Assembly (NCBI GenBank): GCA_012728785.1
Contig: JAAYEK010000078.1
Span: forward strand, 1 to 32,369
Reading direction: 5' to 3'
Source: Bacillota bacterium
GTDB lineage: Bacteria > Bacillota > UBA4882 > UBA8346
Length of the DNA: 32,369 nt
Part shown: piece by piece, positions 7,630-15,881 of the stretch
Position numbering within the stretch: position 1 is the first letter of the stretch
Layout of the letters: each line of letters starts with the position of its first letter
Position numbers and translations under genes: made by a program
Notes under the pieces: model-generated
Databases searched by the model: none
What the model saw: the letters and a program-made list of their open reading frames with translations, nothing else
What the model was told of the DNA's origin: nothing

Positions 7630-9780
7630 ATGTCTCAAAAATTCTTTAAACGCAAACAACTTCTACAACTGTTATTATCGCTCTTTTTTTTGGTGATGAT
7701 AGTCATTCCCGTCCGCGCCGGAGACGGATTATATCATCAACCTCGACGTCTGCAGGATTTATCGGAAGGATGGCAATATCGTTATGGCGATTCTCCAATA
7801 AATATCCAAAATATTCCAGTATGGATTTTTGATAATGATCCCAAAAGCCTGGTTTGGAAGGATTTTTCCATACCGGGCCAACCCCCGAACAACTATAAGG
7901 CCACTTCGATTTGGCTAAGAGTTAAGTTGCCGGAAGTTGAAATGGAAAAGCCGGGACTTCTTTTTTCTACTAATGACCAGAGGTTTCGAGTTTTTTTTGA
8001 CGGTCAATTAATCTATAGTTATGGGTATTCTCAGCTTGAGAAGGAGAAAGCCCCCGGTTCACCTTGGCATTTTATTCCAGTACCTGCTAATTATCAAAAC
8101 AAGTATCTTTTTTTTCAGATGAATTCAATGTTCAAGCGAATGACCGGTTTGGTCCGAATGTCTCAGTTTGGTACCCGTAGTGAAGCTCAAAGAAAGATAG
8201 TCCTTGGTAGTATAGATAGTTTTGTTTTGGGATGCTTATTCTTTTTCCTAAGTCTTATCTTAATCATAATTTACACTGGGGTAAAAACGATCCAAAGATC
8301 CTTTTGGGCTTTGGGGTTTTCTTCATTTTGCGCCGGAATATGGTTGATCTCCGAGACCGATTTACGCCAAATTTTATTCGATATCCCCATCTCTACTTGG
8401 ATCTATTGGACTATTGGTTCATTCTATTTAATGCCGGTTGGCCTTTGCGCTTTTGTGGAAGAAATATTCGGAGGCAAATATTATGTTGTTTTACGTCGAT
8501 TATGGCAAACCAATGTTTTATTCACACTTATCACTTTTGGATTGGACCTATTTAATGTTGTTTCCCTGCCTAACACTTTAACCATTTTTTATTTTTTCAT
8601 TGTGGTGATTACTTTATGCTTGGTTTCAGTACCATTATACGAAGTATTTAAAGGTAATCCGGAAGCGAAAATATTTAGCTTAGGCATCTTCATCTTGGGC
8701 GCGACAGGAATTTACGATATTTTGGGGTGGTATTACCGGATTGTGCCTTGGTCGAGATATACATCTCATTGGGGGTTATTTGTTTTTTTCATTATACTCC
8801 TTTTTATCTTAAGGAAGCACCATTTAAATATGTATTGGAAGTTACATAACTATTCGAATGAAATCGAAAAAAAGAATCGGTCGCTCCATAAAATGTGGCT
8901 CGAAGTCAAGGAATCCCGGGACCAGATTGCGAAGTGGAATAAAACCTTGGAAGAACGTGTTATCGAACGGACCGAACAATTGGCCCAAGCTAACGAAGAA
9001 TTGGTGTTGATGTTGGATACTCTTAAAAGAACCCAGAATCAATTAATACAGTCGGAAAAAATGAGTGCTTTGGGAAATCTAGTGGCGGGAGTTGCCCATG
9101 AGATTAATACCCCAATCGGGATTAGTGTTACCGCTGTATCTCATCTGGCGGAGAAAACCGCAAAAATAAAGGAAGCCTATGATAATAATCAGATAAAGCG
9201 ATTCGAAATCGAAAAGTATTTAGAACTAAGCCGGGAAATGAGTAAAATTGTCTTTGTCAACTTGGACCGGGCGGCTAATTTAATCAGGAGTTTTAAACAA
9301 GTGGCCGTTGACCAATCTAGTGAAGTAAAACGCGACTTTAATGTATTGACTTATATAAATGAAGTATTGCTAAGTCTACAACCGGAACTGAAAAAAACAA
9401 AACACCAAATAAAGGTCGATTGTCCGGGGGAACTGGTAATCAAAAGTTATCCAGGGGCTTTATCGCAAATAATTACCAACTTGGTGATGAATTCATTAGT
9501 CCATGCATTCGATGAAGGTGAAAACGGTTTGATTGCTTTTACCGTAAGTAAAGACCAAACAACCCTAAATTTGATTTACTCTGATAATGGCAGAGGGGTC
9601 AGCCAAGAAAACCTGGAGAAAATTTTTAATCCCTTTTTTACTACCATGCGGGGTAAAGGTGGGACGGGTCTAGGGTTGCATATTGTACATAATATTGTTA
9701 CTCAAACATTACAGGGGACTATCAATTGTCAAAGCGAACCAAATCAAGGAACAACTTTTACCATAAAGTTTCCTGTTTAA
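7630..9780 (+). CDS. 7TMR-DISM sensor histidine kinase (orphan)
   Basis: A 716-residue membrane kinase. A signal-like helix (residues 10-30) precedes an extracytoplasmic beta domain (about 35-190) of the 7TMR-DISM extracellular type, which often binds carbohydrates or other small ligands. About seven transmembrane helices follow (about 195-400). A coiled coil (about 410-475) leads to a histidine kinase core with phospho-acceptor His490 in GVAHEINTPIG and a HATPase domain with NLVMNSLVHAF, DNGRGV and GTGLGLHIVHNIV. No response regulator gene adjoins it, so its partner lies elsewhere. The Shine-Dalgarno at 7615-7621 is weak. It lies between the LytS/CstA module and the 2-oxoacid oxidoreductase genes, but a functional link is only a possibility. 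Confidence 0.9.
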   Translation: MSQKFFKRKQLLQLLLSLFFLVMIVIPVRAGDGLYHQPRRLQDLSEGWQYRYGDSPINIQNIPVWIFDNDPKSLVWKDFSIPGQPPNNYKATSIWLRVKLPEVEMEKPGLLFSTNDQRFRVFFDGQLIYSYGYSQLEKEKAPGSPWHFIPVPANYQNKYLFFQMNSMFKRMTGLVRMSQFGTRSEAQRKIVLGSIDSFVLGCLFFFLSLILIIIYTGVKTIQRSFWALGFSSFCAGIWLISETDLRQILFDIPISTWIYWTIGSFYLMPVGLCAFVEEIFGGKYYVVLRRLWQTNVLFTLITFGLDLFNVVSLPNTLTIFYFFIVVITLCLVSVPLYEVFKGNPEAKIFSLGIFILGATGIYDILGWYYRIVPWSRYTSHWGLFVFFIILLFILRKHHLNMYWKLHNYSNEIEKKNRSLHKMWLEVKESRDQIAKWNKTLEERVIERTEQLAQANEELVLMLDTLKRTQNQLIQSEKMSALGNLVAGVAHEINTPIGISVTAVSHLAEKTAKIKEAYDNNQIKRFEIEKYLELSREMSKIVFVNLDRAANLIRSFKQVAVDQSSEVKRDFNVLTYINEVLLSLQPELKKTKHQIKVDCPGELVIKSYPGALSQIITNLVMNSLVHAFDEGENGLIAFTVSKDQTTLNLIYSDNGRGVSQENLEKIFNPFFTTMRGKGGTGLGLHIVHNIVTQTLQGTINCQSEPNQGTTFTIKFPV

Positions 9781-9982
9781 GGAGACTGAAATGATCTTAA
9801 AATACGTTTAATAAGTCTTAGGAACTACTTCAATTTAGCCTGAACCCTTCGGATAAAATTTTTTGGATAAAATTAAGCTGAAGTTGGTGGAGGTAATTGG
9901 ATGAGGTTGGCGAATTAAAGTTTCTTAATTGTTTAATCATTTGAAGTTGGTATGGTCCAACAGTATAAAAAGGGGATAATCG

Positions 9983-10657
9983 ATGCGCATAACGATCATC
10001 GGTGGAGCTTATGGTAGCGGTAAGACTGAGTTCGCCGTTAACTACGCTAAATATTTGAGAAATGAGGGTGCGGGTCGGATCGGTTTGGTGGATTTAGATA
10101 TAGTTAATCCCTATTTCCGTTCCCGTGAGCTAACAACAGATTTGGCCCAGGAGGGTATTACCGTAGTCTCAAGTGAACTAGCTGCGGAAAACGTTGACAT
10201 CCCGGCTCTTTCACCACGGATTTTTAGCGTATTACAAGACCATTCATATCAAGTTGTTTTTGATGTTGGAGGCGATCCGGTAGGAGCAAGGGCGTTAGGA
10301 CGGTTTAATCAATATTTCCAAGCTGAGCCCTATGATTTTTGGGTTGTGCTTAATCCATTCCGGCCTGATACTAAAGATGCAAATGAAGCCATCCAAAAGA
10401 TCGAGAAACTAGAAAGTGCCGCCAGAATTCAAGCCACCGGTTTGGTAGCCAATATTAATTTGGGACGGGAAACAACCTTGGAAATCTGGCGCCAGGGTCT
10501 GACGATGATTGATCAGACTGGGGCCCAAACAAACTTGCCTATTGTTTATCAAGTAGTGGAGGAAATTTTTTTAGCCAGTAATACCGCTTTTTTCAGAGAT
10601 TACCCCGTTTTTCCACTGCAATTAAATATGCTTCCTCCTTGGTTAGCCTTGGAATAA
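9983..10657 (+). CDS. P-loop ATPase associated with 2-oxoacid:ferredoxin oxidoreductase
   Basis: A 224-residue cytoplasmic nucleotide-binding protein. Residues 6-16 are a Walker A loop (IGGAYGSGKTE), LVDLDIVNPYFRSRE (about 36-50) resembles a switch/Walker A-prime region of SIMIBI NTPases, and VVFDVGGDPVGARALG (about 88-103) is a Walker B/DxGG element. NINLGRET near 155 may contribute to base recognition. I recall such ATPases standing directly ahead of kor/vor operons in anaerobic Firmicutes, which suggests a role in assembling or supplying that enzyme. No experimental function is known to me. The gene begins with ATG 9983 after AGGGG and is separated from korD by a gap with its own promoter. 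Confidence 0.75.
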   Translation: MRITIIGGAYGSGKTEFAVNYAKYLRNEGAGRIGLVDLDIVNPYFRSRELTTDLAQEGITVVSSELAAENVDIPALSPRIFSVLQDHSYQVVFDVGGDPVGARALGRFNQYFQAEPYDFWVVLNPFRPDTKDANEAIQKIEKLESAARIQATGLVANINLGRETTLEIWRQGLTMIDQTGAQTNLPIVYQVVEEIFLASNTAFFRDYPVFPLQLNMLPPWLALE

Positions 10658-10794
10658 ATCGGCTGCCAAATGTTTTGCTCCTTTGAAAATCGCACCGAAA
10701 ATTTAGTGTTTATTTTACAAAAAGTTAGGAGTTACATTTTTTTAACTAAGGTATAATGAGTATGTTAAGCGCTGAGAGTTGAAAGACATGGCGG

Positions 10795-10844
10795 TTGCAA
10801 TCATTATAAATAGAGTTTATAATTATTATCAGGTAATAATAATT
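10795..10844 (+). promoter_or_regulatory. Promoter and AT-rich hairpin ahead of korDABC
   Basis: TTGCAA (10795-10800) and TATAAT (10818-10823) are 17 bases apart, a strong sigma-A promoter with the start near 10830. Overlapping the -10 element is a 9-bp inverted repeat (10821-10829 with 10836-10844) followed by six T residues. It could be an operator or a weak attenuator. The leader to korD is about 120 bases. The rest of 10658-10948 shows nothing else definite. Confidence 0.65.
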
Positions 10845-10948
10845 TTTTGATTACTGGGAGTTTTATATTTTTCTTTTCCGGAATATTAGTGTGTTTTGTG
10901 GTCTGTAAAAGGGGTTTTATAATTACTCAAAGTGGAGGAGGACAGAGG

Positions 10949-11152
10949 ATGGCTCAAGTTAAATTTAACGAAGAACGTTGTAAAGGCTGTGAGTTGTGCG
11001 TCAGCGTTTGTCCCAAAAAAATCATTCATATGGCTGACCGTTTCAATTCTAAAGGATATCGGCCCGCCGAAGTCACAGCGCAGGACCAGTGTATTGGTTG
11101 TGCTTTTTGCGCCCGGATGTGTCCGGATGTGGTGATTGAGGTTTATAAATGA
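10949..11152 (+). CDS. korD: 2-oxoacid:ferredoxin oxidoreductase, ferredoxin-like delta subunit
   Basis: A 67-residue protein with two [4Fe-4S] motifs: CKGCELCVSVCP (residues 11-22) and CIGCAFCARMCP (about 48-59). It passes electrons from the catalytic subunits to soluble ferredoxin. The ATG at 10949 was chosen because GGAGGAGG at 10934-10941 precedes it by seven bases and the iron-sulfur domain then starts in the normal place; an in-frame ATT/ATG-free extension back to 10847 would add a spurious hydrophobic leader. It is the first gene of korDABC, 76 bp ahead of korA. Confidence 0.9.
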   Translation: MAQVKFNEERCKGCELCVSVCPKKIIHMADRFNSKGYRPAEVTAQDQCIGCAFCARMCPDVVIEVYK

Positions 11153-11228
11153 GTGGTCAGTAGTCAGGAGAGTATTAGTGTTTTGATAGTCTGTTTATAT
11201 TGTTTCATGTAGAAAAGGAGGTTTATTA

Positions 11229-12299
11229 ATGGCGGAACGTGTGATGATGAAAGGTAACGAAGCTATTGCCGAGGGAGCGATCCGGGCGGGCTGCCGTTTT
11301 TTTGCCGGGTATCCGATTACACCACAAAATGAAGTCCCGGAATATATGTCCCGTAGAATGCCGGAGGTTGGGGGGACTTTTATTCAGGCTGAAAGTGAAG
11401 TCAGCGCCATCAATATGGTTTATGGAGCAGCCGGCGCCGGAGCTCGGGCGATGACCTCATCGTCCAGCCCTGGAGTTAGTTTAAAGATGGAAGGCATCTC
11501 TTATGCCGCCGGTTCAGAATTGCCCTGTGTGATTGTGAATGTATCTCGGGGGGGACCGGGACTAGGAGGACTTACTCCGTCACAAGCGGATTATTTTCAA
11601 GCTACCAAAGGCGGTGGACATGGCGATTACCGGTTAGTAGTATTTGCGCCTGCTTCGGTACAGGAAATTATCGATTTAATGTATCAAGCTTTTGTGACGG
11701 CTGATAAATATCGTACTCCGGCTATGATTTTGGCTGACGGCCTTTTGGGTCAAATGATGGAACCGGTTACCCTTCCCGAAGATAAAGACTTGCAAATCCC
11801 TGCCAAGCCTTGGGCTACCACTGGAATGATCAATGGTAAGCCTCAAAGCATTATTAACAGTCTCGGACTGGTTGGCGAGGAATTAGAAAAGATTAATGTC
11901 AGACTTCAGAAAAAATATCAAGAAATCGCTGCTAATGAAGTCCGGTTTGCTGAAGAAGATGTCAAGGATGCCGACTTAGTCATCGTAGCTTATGGGACTT
12001 CCGCGCGGGTGGCTAAATCAGCCATTGATAAAGCTCGAGCTGAAGGAAAGAAGGTTGGGTTATTCCGGCCAATCACTTTATGGCCTTTCCCTTCAAAACC
12101 CCTTAGTGAACTGGCTAAGAGCGGTAAGCGGTTCCTAACGGTTGAGATGAGTGTTGGCCAAATGGTGGAAGATGTGAAGCTGGCAGTTAACGGTCAAGCC
12201 CAGGTTGATTCCTTTGGCAAGCTTAATGGGACGATTCCGTCCGTAAATGAAGTCTATGATGCAATTATCAAATCTTTTAACAGTCAGGGGGTGGCCTAA
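11229..12299 (+). CDS. korA: 2-oxoacid:ferredoxin oxidoreductase alpha subunit (KorA/VorB)
   Basis: A 356-residue alpha subunit joining the pyrimidine-binding and transketolase C-terminal-like domains. It opens with MKGNEAIAEGAIRAGCRFFAGYPITPQNE, typical of VorB/KorA. AESEVSAINMVYGAAGAGARAMTSSSSPG carries the Glu that activates thiamine diphosphate, and the C-terminal domain starts near 245 (VIVAYGTSARVAKSAID). With KorB, KorC and KorD it oxidatively decarboxylates a 2-oxoacid to acyl-CoA and reduced ferredoxin. Whether 2-oxoglutarate or branched-chain 2-oxoacids are preferred cannot be decided from sequence. The ATG follows AAAAGGAGG. The stop is directly followed by the korB start. Confidence 0.93.
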   Translation: MAERVMMKGNEAIAEGAIRAGCRFFAGYPITPQNEVPEYMSRRMPEVGGTFIQAESEVSAINMVYGAAGAGARAMTSSSSPGVSLKMEGISYAAGSELPCVIVNVSRGGPGLGGLTPSQADYFQATKGGGHGDYRLVVFAPASVQEIIDLMYQAFVTADKYRTPAMILADGLLGQMMEPVTLPEDKDLQIPAKPWATTGMINGKPQSIINSLGLVGEELEKINVRLQKKYQEIAANEVRFAEEDVKDADLVIVAYGTSARVAKSAIDKARAEGKKVGLFRPITLWPFPSKPLSELAKSGKRFLTVEMSVGQMVEDVKLAVNGQAQVDSFGKLNGTIPSVNEVYDAIIKSFNSQGVA

Positions 12300-13049
12300 A
12301 TGGAGAAGGTTTTTGGGAAACCGGAAGCATTACAAGAACGAGTGTTCCATTATTGTCCTGGGTGCACTCATGGCATAATTCACCGGTTAGTTGCCGAAGT
12401 CATCGATGAGTTGAAGGTCAGGGAAAAGACCATCGGTATTGCTCCGGTTGGTTGCGCGGTGACTGCTTATAATTATTTTAATTGTGATGTTCAGCAAGCC
12501 GCCCACGGCAGGGCCCCCGCAGTCGCAACCGGTATCAAAAGAGTTTTACCCGACCGGGTGGTATTTTCCTATCAGGGAGACGGTGACCTGGCTTCCATCG
12601 GGATGGCTGAGATCGTTCATGCGGCCAATCGTGGTGAAAAGATTACTGTAATTTTTGTGAATAATGCTATTTATGGGATGACCGGCGGTCAAATGGCCCC
12701 GACTACCTTACCGGGTCAAAAAACGACTACGTCACCTTTTGGCCGAGATGTTGAAACAATGGGTTATCCCATTAAAATGACGGAGTTGTTAAATACTCTG
12801 GAAGCCCCGGCTTTTTTGGCTAGAGTGAGCGTTCATGATCCTAAAAATGTTAATAAAACCAAAGAAGCGATTAAAAAGGCCTTTGAATATCAGATTCAGG
12901 GTAAAGGTTTTAGTATGGTTGAGGTTTTATCCACTTGTCCGACTAACTGGGGTTTGGCTCCGTTGGAAGCTTTAAAATGGCTGGAAGCTAACATGATTCC
13001 CCAATTCCCACTAGGTGTAGTGAGAGATCGGGAGGGGGTAGCGCAATGA
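12300..13049 (+). CDS. korB: 2-oxoacid:ferredoxin oxidoreductase beta subunit (thiamine diphosphate-binding)
   Basis: A 249-residue catalytic beta subunit. YCPGCTHG (residues 18-25) supplies the conserved CxGC-type start, and [20 protein letters not shown] (about 98-117) with the following [12 protein letters not shown] is the thiamine diphosphate/Mg binding region. Its ATG starts on the base after the korA stop, and its end overlaps korC by four bases (ATGA), so the subunits are translationally coupled and presumably made in equal amounts. Confidence 0.94.
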   Translation: MEKVFGKPEALQERVFHYCPGCTHGIIHRLVAEVIDELKVREKTIGIAPVGCAVTAYNYFNCDVQQAAHGRAPAVATGIKRVLPDRVVFSYQGDGDLASIGMAEIVHAANRGEKITVIFVNNAIYGMTGGQMAPTTLPGQKTTTSPFGRDVETMGYPIKMTELLNTLEAPAFLARVSVHDPKNVNKTKEAIKKAFEYQIQGKGFSMVEVLSTCPTNWGLAPLEALKWLEANMIPQFPLGVVRDREGVAQ

Positions 13050-13585
13050 TTTTAGAATCGATTTTTGCCGGTTTCGGCGGTCAAGGTGTAATGTTGATGG
13101 GCCAATTGTTAGCTTATTCCGGAATGCATGAGGGTAAAAACGTCACCTACTTTCCATCCTACGGTCCAGAAATGCGCGGCGGCACCGCCAATTGTTCGGT
13201 AATTGTCTCCGACGATCCGGTGGGTTCGCCGGTAATTTCCGAACTAGGTATTTTAGTAGCTATGAACCGTCCTTCCATGGAGAAATTTGAAGCAATGCTT
13301 AAACCCGGTGGAATGTTGTTTTATAATTCCTCCTTAATCGATGTTAAACCGAAACGCACTGATATTAAGGCTTTTGCCATACCGGCCAATGACATTGCAA
13401 TTGAACTTGGAAATATTCGGGTTGCCAACATGGTGATAATGGGGGCGATTTTGAAAGCTGCCGGTGTAGTTAAGATTGATACGGTGATGAAGGTGCTGAC
13501 TGAAACGGTGCTTACTGGTAAAAAGAAGGACCTGGTCGGGATTAACCGGACTGCTTTGGAAAAGGGAATGGAATTGGGAGCGTAA
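13046..13585 (+). CDS. korC: 2-oxoacid:ferredoxin oxidoreductase gamma subunit
   Basis: A 179-residue gamma subunit. [20 protein letters not shown] (residues 8-27) and [19 protein letters not shown] are the family signatures; this subunit takes part in CoA binding. It starts inside the korB stop (ATGA overlap), with GGAGGGGG just upstream. It is the last gene of the operon and is followed 37 bases later by a terminator. Confidence 0.93.
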   Translation: MILESIFAGFGGQGVMLMGQLLAYSGMHEGKNVTYFPSYGPEMRGGTANCSVIVSDDPVGSPVISELGILVAMNRPSMEKFEAMLKPGGMLFYNSSLIDVKPKRTDIKAFAIPANDIAIELGNIRVANMVIMGAILKAAGVVKIDTVMKVLTETVLTGKKKDLVGINRTALEKGMELGA

Positions 13586-13622
13586 GAAAAATAAGGTCAA
13601 CTGAATTAATATTATGAAATTT

Positions 13623-13651
13623 AAAATAGGAGAATCCCTCCTATTTTTTTT
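13623..13651 (+). terminator. Intrinsic terminator of korDABC
   Basis: A 10-bp stem (13623-13632 with 13638-13647) with a 5-base loop runs into a T tract, 37 bases after the korC stop. Confidence 0.85.
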
Positions 13652-13956
13652 ATCATTTTTTTAAGCATCATCCGAAATTATTAGAGCAAAAATCATCCTT
13701 AAAAAGGATTGTTAAAATAACTTAAAGCAGATATTTTGAAAGTAAGGTTAACAAATAGGAATGATGAAATGATGATTTGAGAGGCGCTGAAGTTCATTCT
13801 ATTAATAAACGAATTGTTTAAATTAAACCGACGGCGTCAAATAAATTATATTTTCGGGATTCTATTTCTTTCTGGATTGGCTTGTGTTCTTACGCCGATT
13901 TTACAAAGTGTATTGAATGAAGGGATGAGAATAGAAAAGCTATTAGGATTTAAGAT
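13652..13956. other. Intergenic stretch left of the insertion sequence, possible gene remnant
   Basis: No convincing gene. From a TTG at 13814 a frame reads 47 residues with a basic start and one transmembrane-like helix (NYIFGILFLSGLACVLTPIL), and runs up to the left end of the insertion sequence at 13957. It has no Shine-Dalgarno sequence. It may be the start of a small membrane-protein gene cut by the insertion, but no continuation was recognised beyond the right end. Confidence 0.25.
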
Positions 13957-13985
13957 TATGGTTATAAATTTTTCTAAGCAACCCC

Positions 13986-14014
13986 TATACACGAACACTT
14001 GTTCGTTGTATAAT
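13986..14014 (+). promoter_or_regulatory. Possible transposase promoter with palindrome
   Basis: TATACA (13986-13991) and TATAAT (14009-14014) are 17 bases apart. Between them lies ACGAACA-CT-TGTTCGT, a 7-bp inverted repeat that could be an operator. A Shine-Dalgarno GGAGGG and the transposase ATG follow. Confidence 0.4.
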
Positions 14015-14045
14015 AAACACAAACGGGTGTTCGGAGGGATGCTTA

Positions 14046-14975
14046 ATGAAAAATGTAAAACAGGTATTAAAAAAGCGGAAACGAGATATGTCAATCATTC
14101 GATTTCAAGAACTTTTCAAAACCGAAGAAAACTGTCATGATTACTTGCTCCATTTAAAATGGCCTAATGGGTTTACCTGTTCAAAGTGAAAAAATACCAA
14201 GTACTATTTCGTCAAACGATTAAAGCTATATCAATGTACCTATTGTCATAAACAGCATTCGGTAACTTCGGAAACTTTATTACACAAATCTCATTTGCCG
14301 TTAGTTAAATGGTTTTGGGCAATCTATTTGGTTTCTCGTGATAAACGCGGTTGTTCCGCATTATCCTTAAAAAATATGCTTCAAATTTCTTATCCTTCAG
14401 CTTGGTTGTTTTTACAAAAACTCAGAACTGCTATGGCTGAGAAGGAACAAGATTATATTTTAGCTGGGTTGGTTGTGTTGGATGACGCTTTTTTCGGCGG
14501 AGCGTCCAAGGAAGCTAAACGAGGACGCGGCACAAACATATCCAAGGTATTAGTAGCGATAAGCCTAAATAAAGATAATTCTTCCCGGTTTGCTAAAATG
14601 GAAGTTGTTAATGATTTAAAGTCTAAAACTATCTCTCCTATTGTTGAAGAAATGATTCTGAAAGGAAGCCTAATTCGATCAGACAGTTTTAAATCATTAT
14701 CATATCTTTCTGGATATGAGCATGATCTGATTGTAGCCGGACATTCCAAACAAAAAGCAAGAACTGTTTTTAAATGGGCTAATGTGCTTATTTCAAATGC
14801 TAAAGCTTTGATCCTTGGAACATATCATGGCTTGCCTGATAAACATTTGGGTAAATATCTTAAAGAATATTGTTATCGCTTTAACCGCCGCTATTGTGAA
14901 CATATTATCTTCGGAAAACTTGTTAATGCCTGTGTTTTGGCAAAGCCAATTACTTATGCTGAGTTAACTTTATAA
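14046..14975 (+). pseudogene. IS1595-family transposase with in-frame stop
   Basis: One frame runs from ATG 14046 (after GGAGGG) to TAA 14975 but is broken by TGA at 14187-14189. The first 47 residues end in WPNGFTCSK, and after the stop the frame resumes with KNTKYYFVKRLKLYQCTYCH. The TGA thus sits exactly where the second Cys of the first CxxC of the zinc ribbon belongs, one base change from TGT or TGC. The DDE-type catalytic part follows, with VVLDDAFFGG and IRSDSF carrying the acidic residues, and the end is complete. The intact product would be 309 residues. A 226-residue remnant from 14295 would lack the zinc ribbon. Confidence 0.85.
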
Positions 14976-15015
14976 CCATATTGATTAATACAATAATTAC
15001 TATTTAGTTTAGCGC

Positions 15016-15052
15016 AACAAAAGGGTTGACCCGTTAGGCCAACCCTTTTGTT
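15016..15052 (+). terminator. Terminator-like hairpin right of the insertion sequence
   Basis: A perfect 13-bp inverted repeat (15016-15028 with 15040-15052) has an 11-base loop, and the plus strand beyond it is T-rich (TTCATTCTTT). It lies 40 bases outside the right end of the insertion sequence, so it probably ended transcription of whatever gene was once upstream. Confidence 0.6.
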
Positions 15053-15068
15053 CATTCTTTAAGCTAAA

Positions 15069-15152
15069 TCACCCGACTTTTTTACGGAATTTTTTCTCAA
15101 AAACCAATCTTAGTTGGAGCATAAATGTTTTCAAATCCAGAACCAATTTCAC
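15069..15152 (-). CDS. Possible 27-residue basic peptide
   Basis: A GTG at 15152 is preceded, six bases away, by AAAAGGAGGG (15168-15159), one of the best ribosome-binding sites in the window. The frame gives 27 residues with ten Lys or Arg and then TGA. Its ribosome-binding site can be sealed by a hairpin with 15181-15188. No family was recognised, and chance occurrence is possible. Confidence 0.25.
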   Translation of the reverse strand: MKLVLDLKTFMLQLRLVFEKKFRKKVG

Positions 15153-15287
15153 CGCGTTCCCTCCTTTTCTTTCCGAACCAGAAAGGAGAAATATTCGGCA
15201 ACGATTGGTATACTTTTATTAATTTGCGCTATATATTATTATGTATTAGATCCCGGCTTCTCGTTCCGGTGTGTCTGTTTTTCGTCG

Positions 15288-15315
15288 CCGAACCTTTTCT
15301 GGTTCGGTTTTTTTT
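15288..15315 (+). terminator. Intrinsic terminator in the long intergenic region
   Basis: CCGAACC (15288-15294) and GGTTCGG (15301-15307) form a 7-bp stem with a 6-base loop, followed by eight T residues. No gene immediately upstream explains it. The right arm can also pair with 15173-15186. Confidence 0.6.
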
Positions 15316-15718
15316 CCGGAAACCTGAAACCCCATCACCTCCTTACCGCTAATATTTTTCTTAGCGAAATCGTGAAGATGCATGGATTACTCAGCGCCTC
15401 CCTTCAATGCCACACCAATCTATCTAATATAAGAATATGTCCTTGCTATTTGGAATATTCCGGTAAAATTAATTATTATTAAGTATAGAGATTAATTAGT
15501 ACTGACTTTAATAATTTTTTAAGATTTATATTTCAAAATTTTGCGCTGGACATGCTATAGGTTCTGTTATTGATTGGTTGAGTTTAAAGAAATTTAAAAG
15601 ATAAAACCGGAATTAACCAACAAAATTCGACATGAAAAGCATTGCAAAATAAGTATAATTGTTATAACTTAACCAAAAATTAACGATGGTTTTTAAAGTA
15701 GGATATGGAGGAATAGTG

Positions 15719-15881
15719 ATGATTAATTGGTTGCAGGAAATGTTTCGCTATTTTACTAAGAAGAAAAACGGCTATCAAATTTATTTCAATCCGAATGGAA
15801 TGAAATTCAAACGTTTTGGATGAGAATATTGTCTTTTACTACGAAGGATCGACGAATACGGCAATGGGTTTATTCAATTGA
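15719..15881 (+). pseudogene. Frameshifted micro-gene of unknown function
   Basis: ATG 15719 follows ATGGAGG at seven bases. The frame codes 34 residues and stops at TGA 15821. Just past the stop the +1 frame continues ENIVFYYEGSTNTAMGLFN to TGA 15881. Restoring one G near 15818 would join the parts as KFKRFGDENIVFYYEG, giving a product of about 53 residues with smooth protein-like composition. It may be a decayed small gene, or the 34-residue form may be real. The last eight bases overlap the end of the convergent gene at 15874. No family is recognised. Confidence 0.45.

Larger units (their letters stand above)
13957..14980 (+). mobile_element. IS1595-like insertion sequence, inactive
   Basis: About 1.02 kb bounded by imperfect 24-bp terminal inverted repeats: 13957-13980 and 14957-14980 match at 20 of 24 positions, with the outer 12 (TATGGTTATAAA) identical. 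The right repeat includes the transposase stop codon. Size and transposase type fit the IS1595 family. No 8-bp target duplication is visible in the flanks (13949-13956 against 14981-14988), so the insertion is old, the flanks have decayed, or the ends are off by a few bases. The transposase frame is interrupted, so the copy cannot move on its own. Confidence 0.75.
14981..15718. other. Long intergenic region with hairpins and possible gene debris
   Basis: No normal gene is visible in these 738 bases. They hold two terminator-like hairpins (15016-15052, 15288-15315), competing inverted repeats, and a 27-codon minus-strand frame with a good Shine-Dalgarno. On the plus strand, bases about 15180-15260 read KEKYSATIGILLLICAIYYY then VLDPG, a membrane helix with a YY..DP ending that resembles the start of DUF2752 proteins. 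The expected C-P-x-C-P-G-C region does not follow, so this is at best a decayed fragment. Bases 15360-15718 are AT-rich, with nothing recognised. Confidence 0.35.

Noticed and set aside
9781-9982. Very short frames with GGAG sites (about six codons) between the kinase and ATPase genes
   Set aside because: Five- or six-codon frames after a GGAG occur by chance and show no leader-peptide features.
13814-14140. 108-residue frame running from left of the insertion sequence into the transposase
   Set aside because: After 13957 it reads insertion-sequence DNA in the wrong frame; only the first 47 codons could be a remnant.
14187-14189. TGA at a Cys position read as selenocysteine in the transposase zinc ribbon
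   Set aside because: The bases after the TGA show no convincing SECIS-like stem, transposase zinc ribbons use Cys, and a single base change explains it as a nonsense mutation.
15125-15352. 75-residue plus-strand frame overlapping the hairpin region
   Set aside because: It has no ribosome-binding site, runs through an intrinsic terminator and has arbitrary composition; only a short stretch in another frame hints at a decayed membrane protein.
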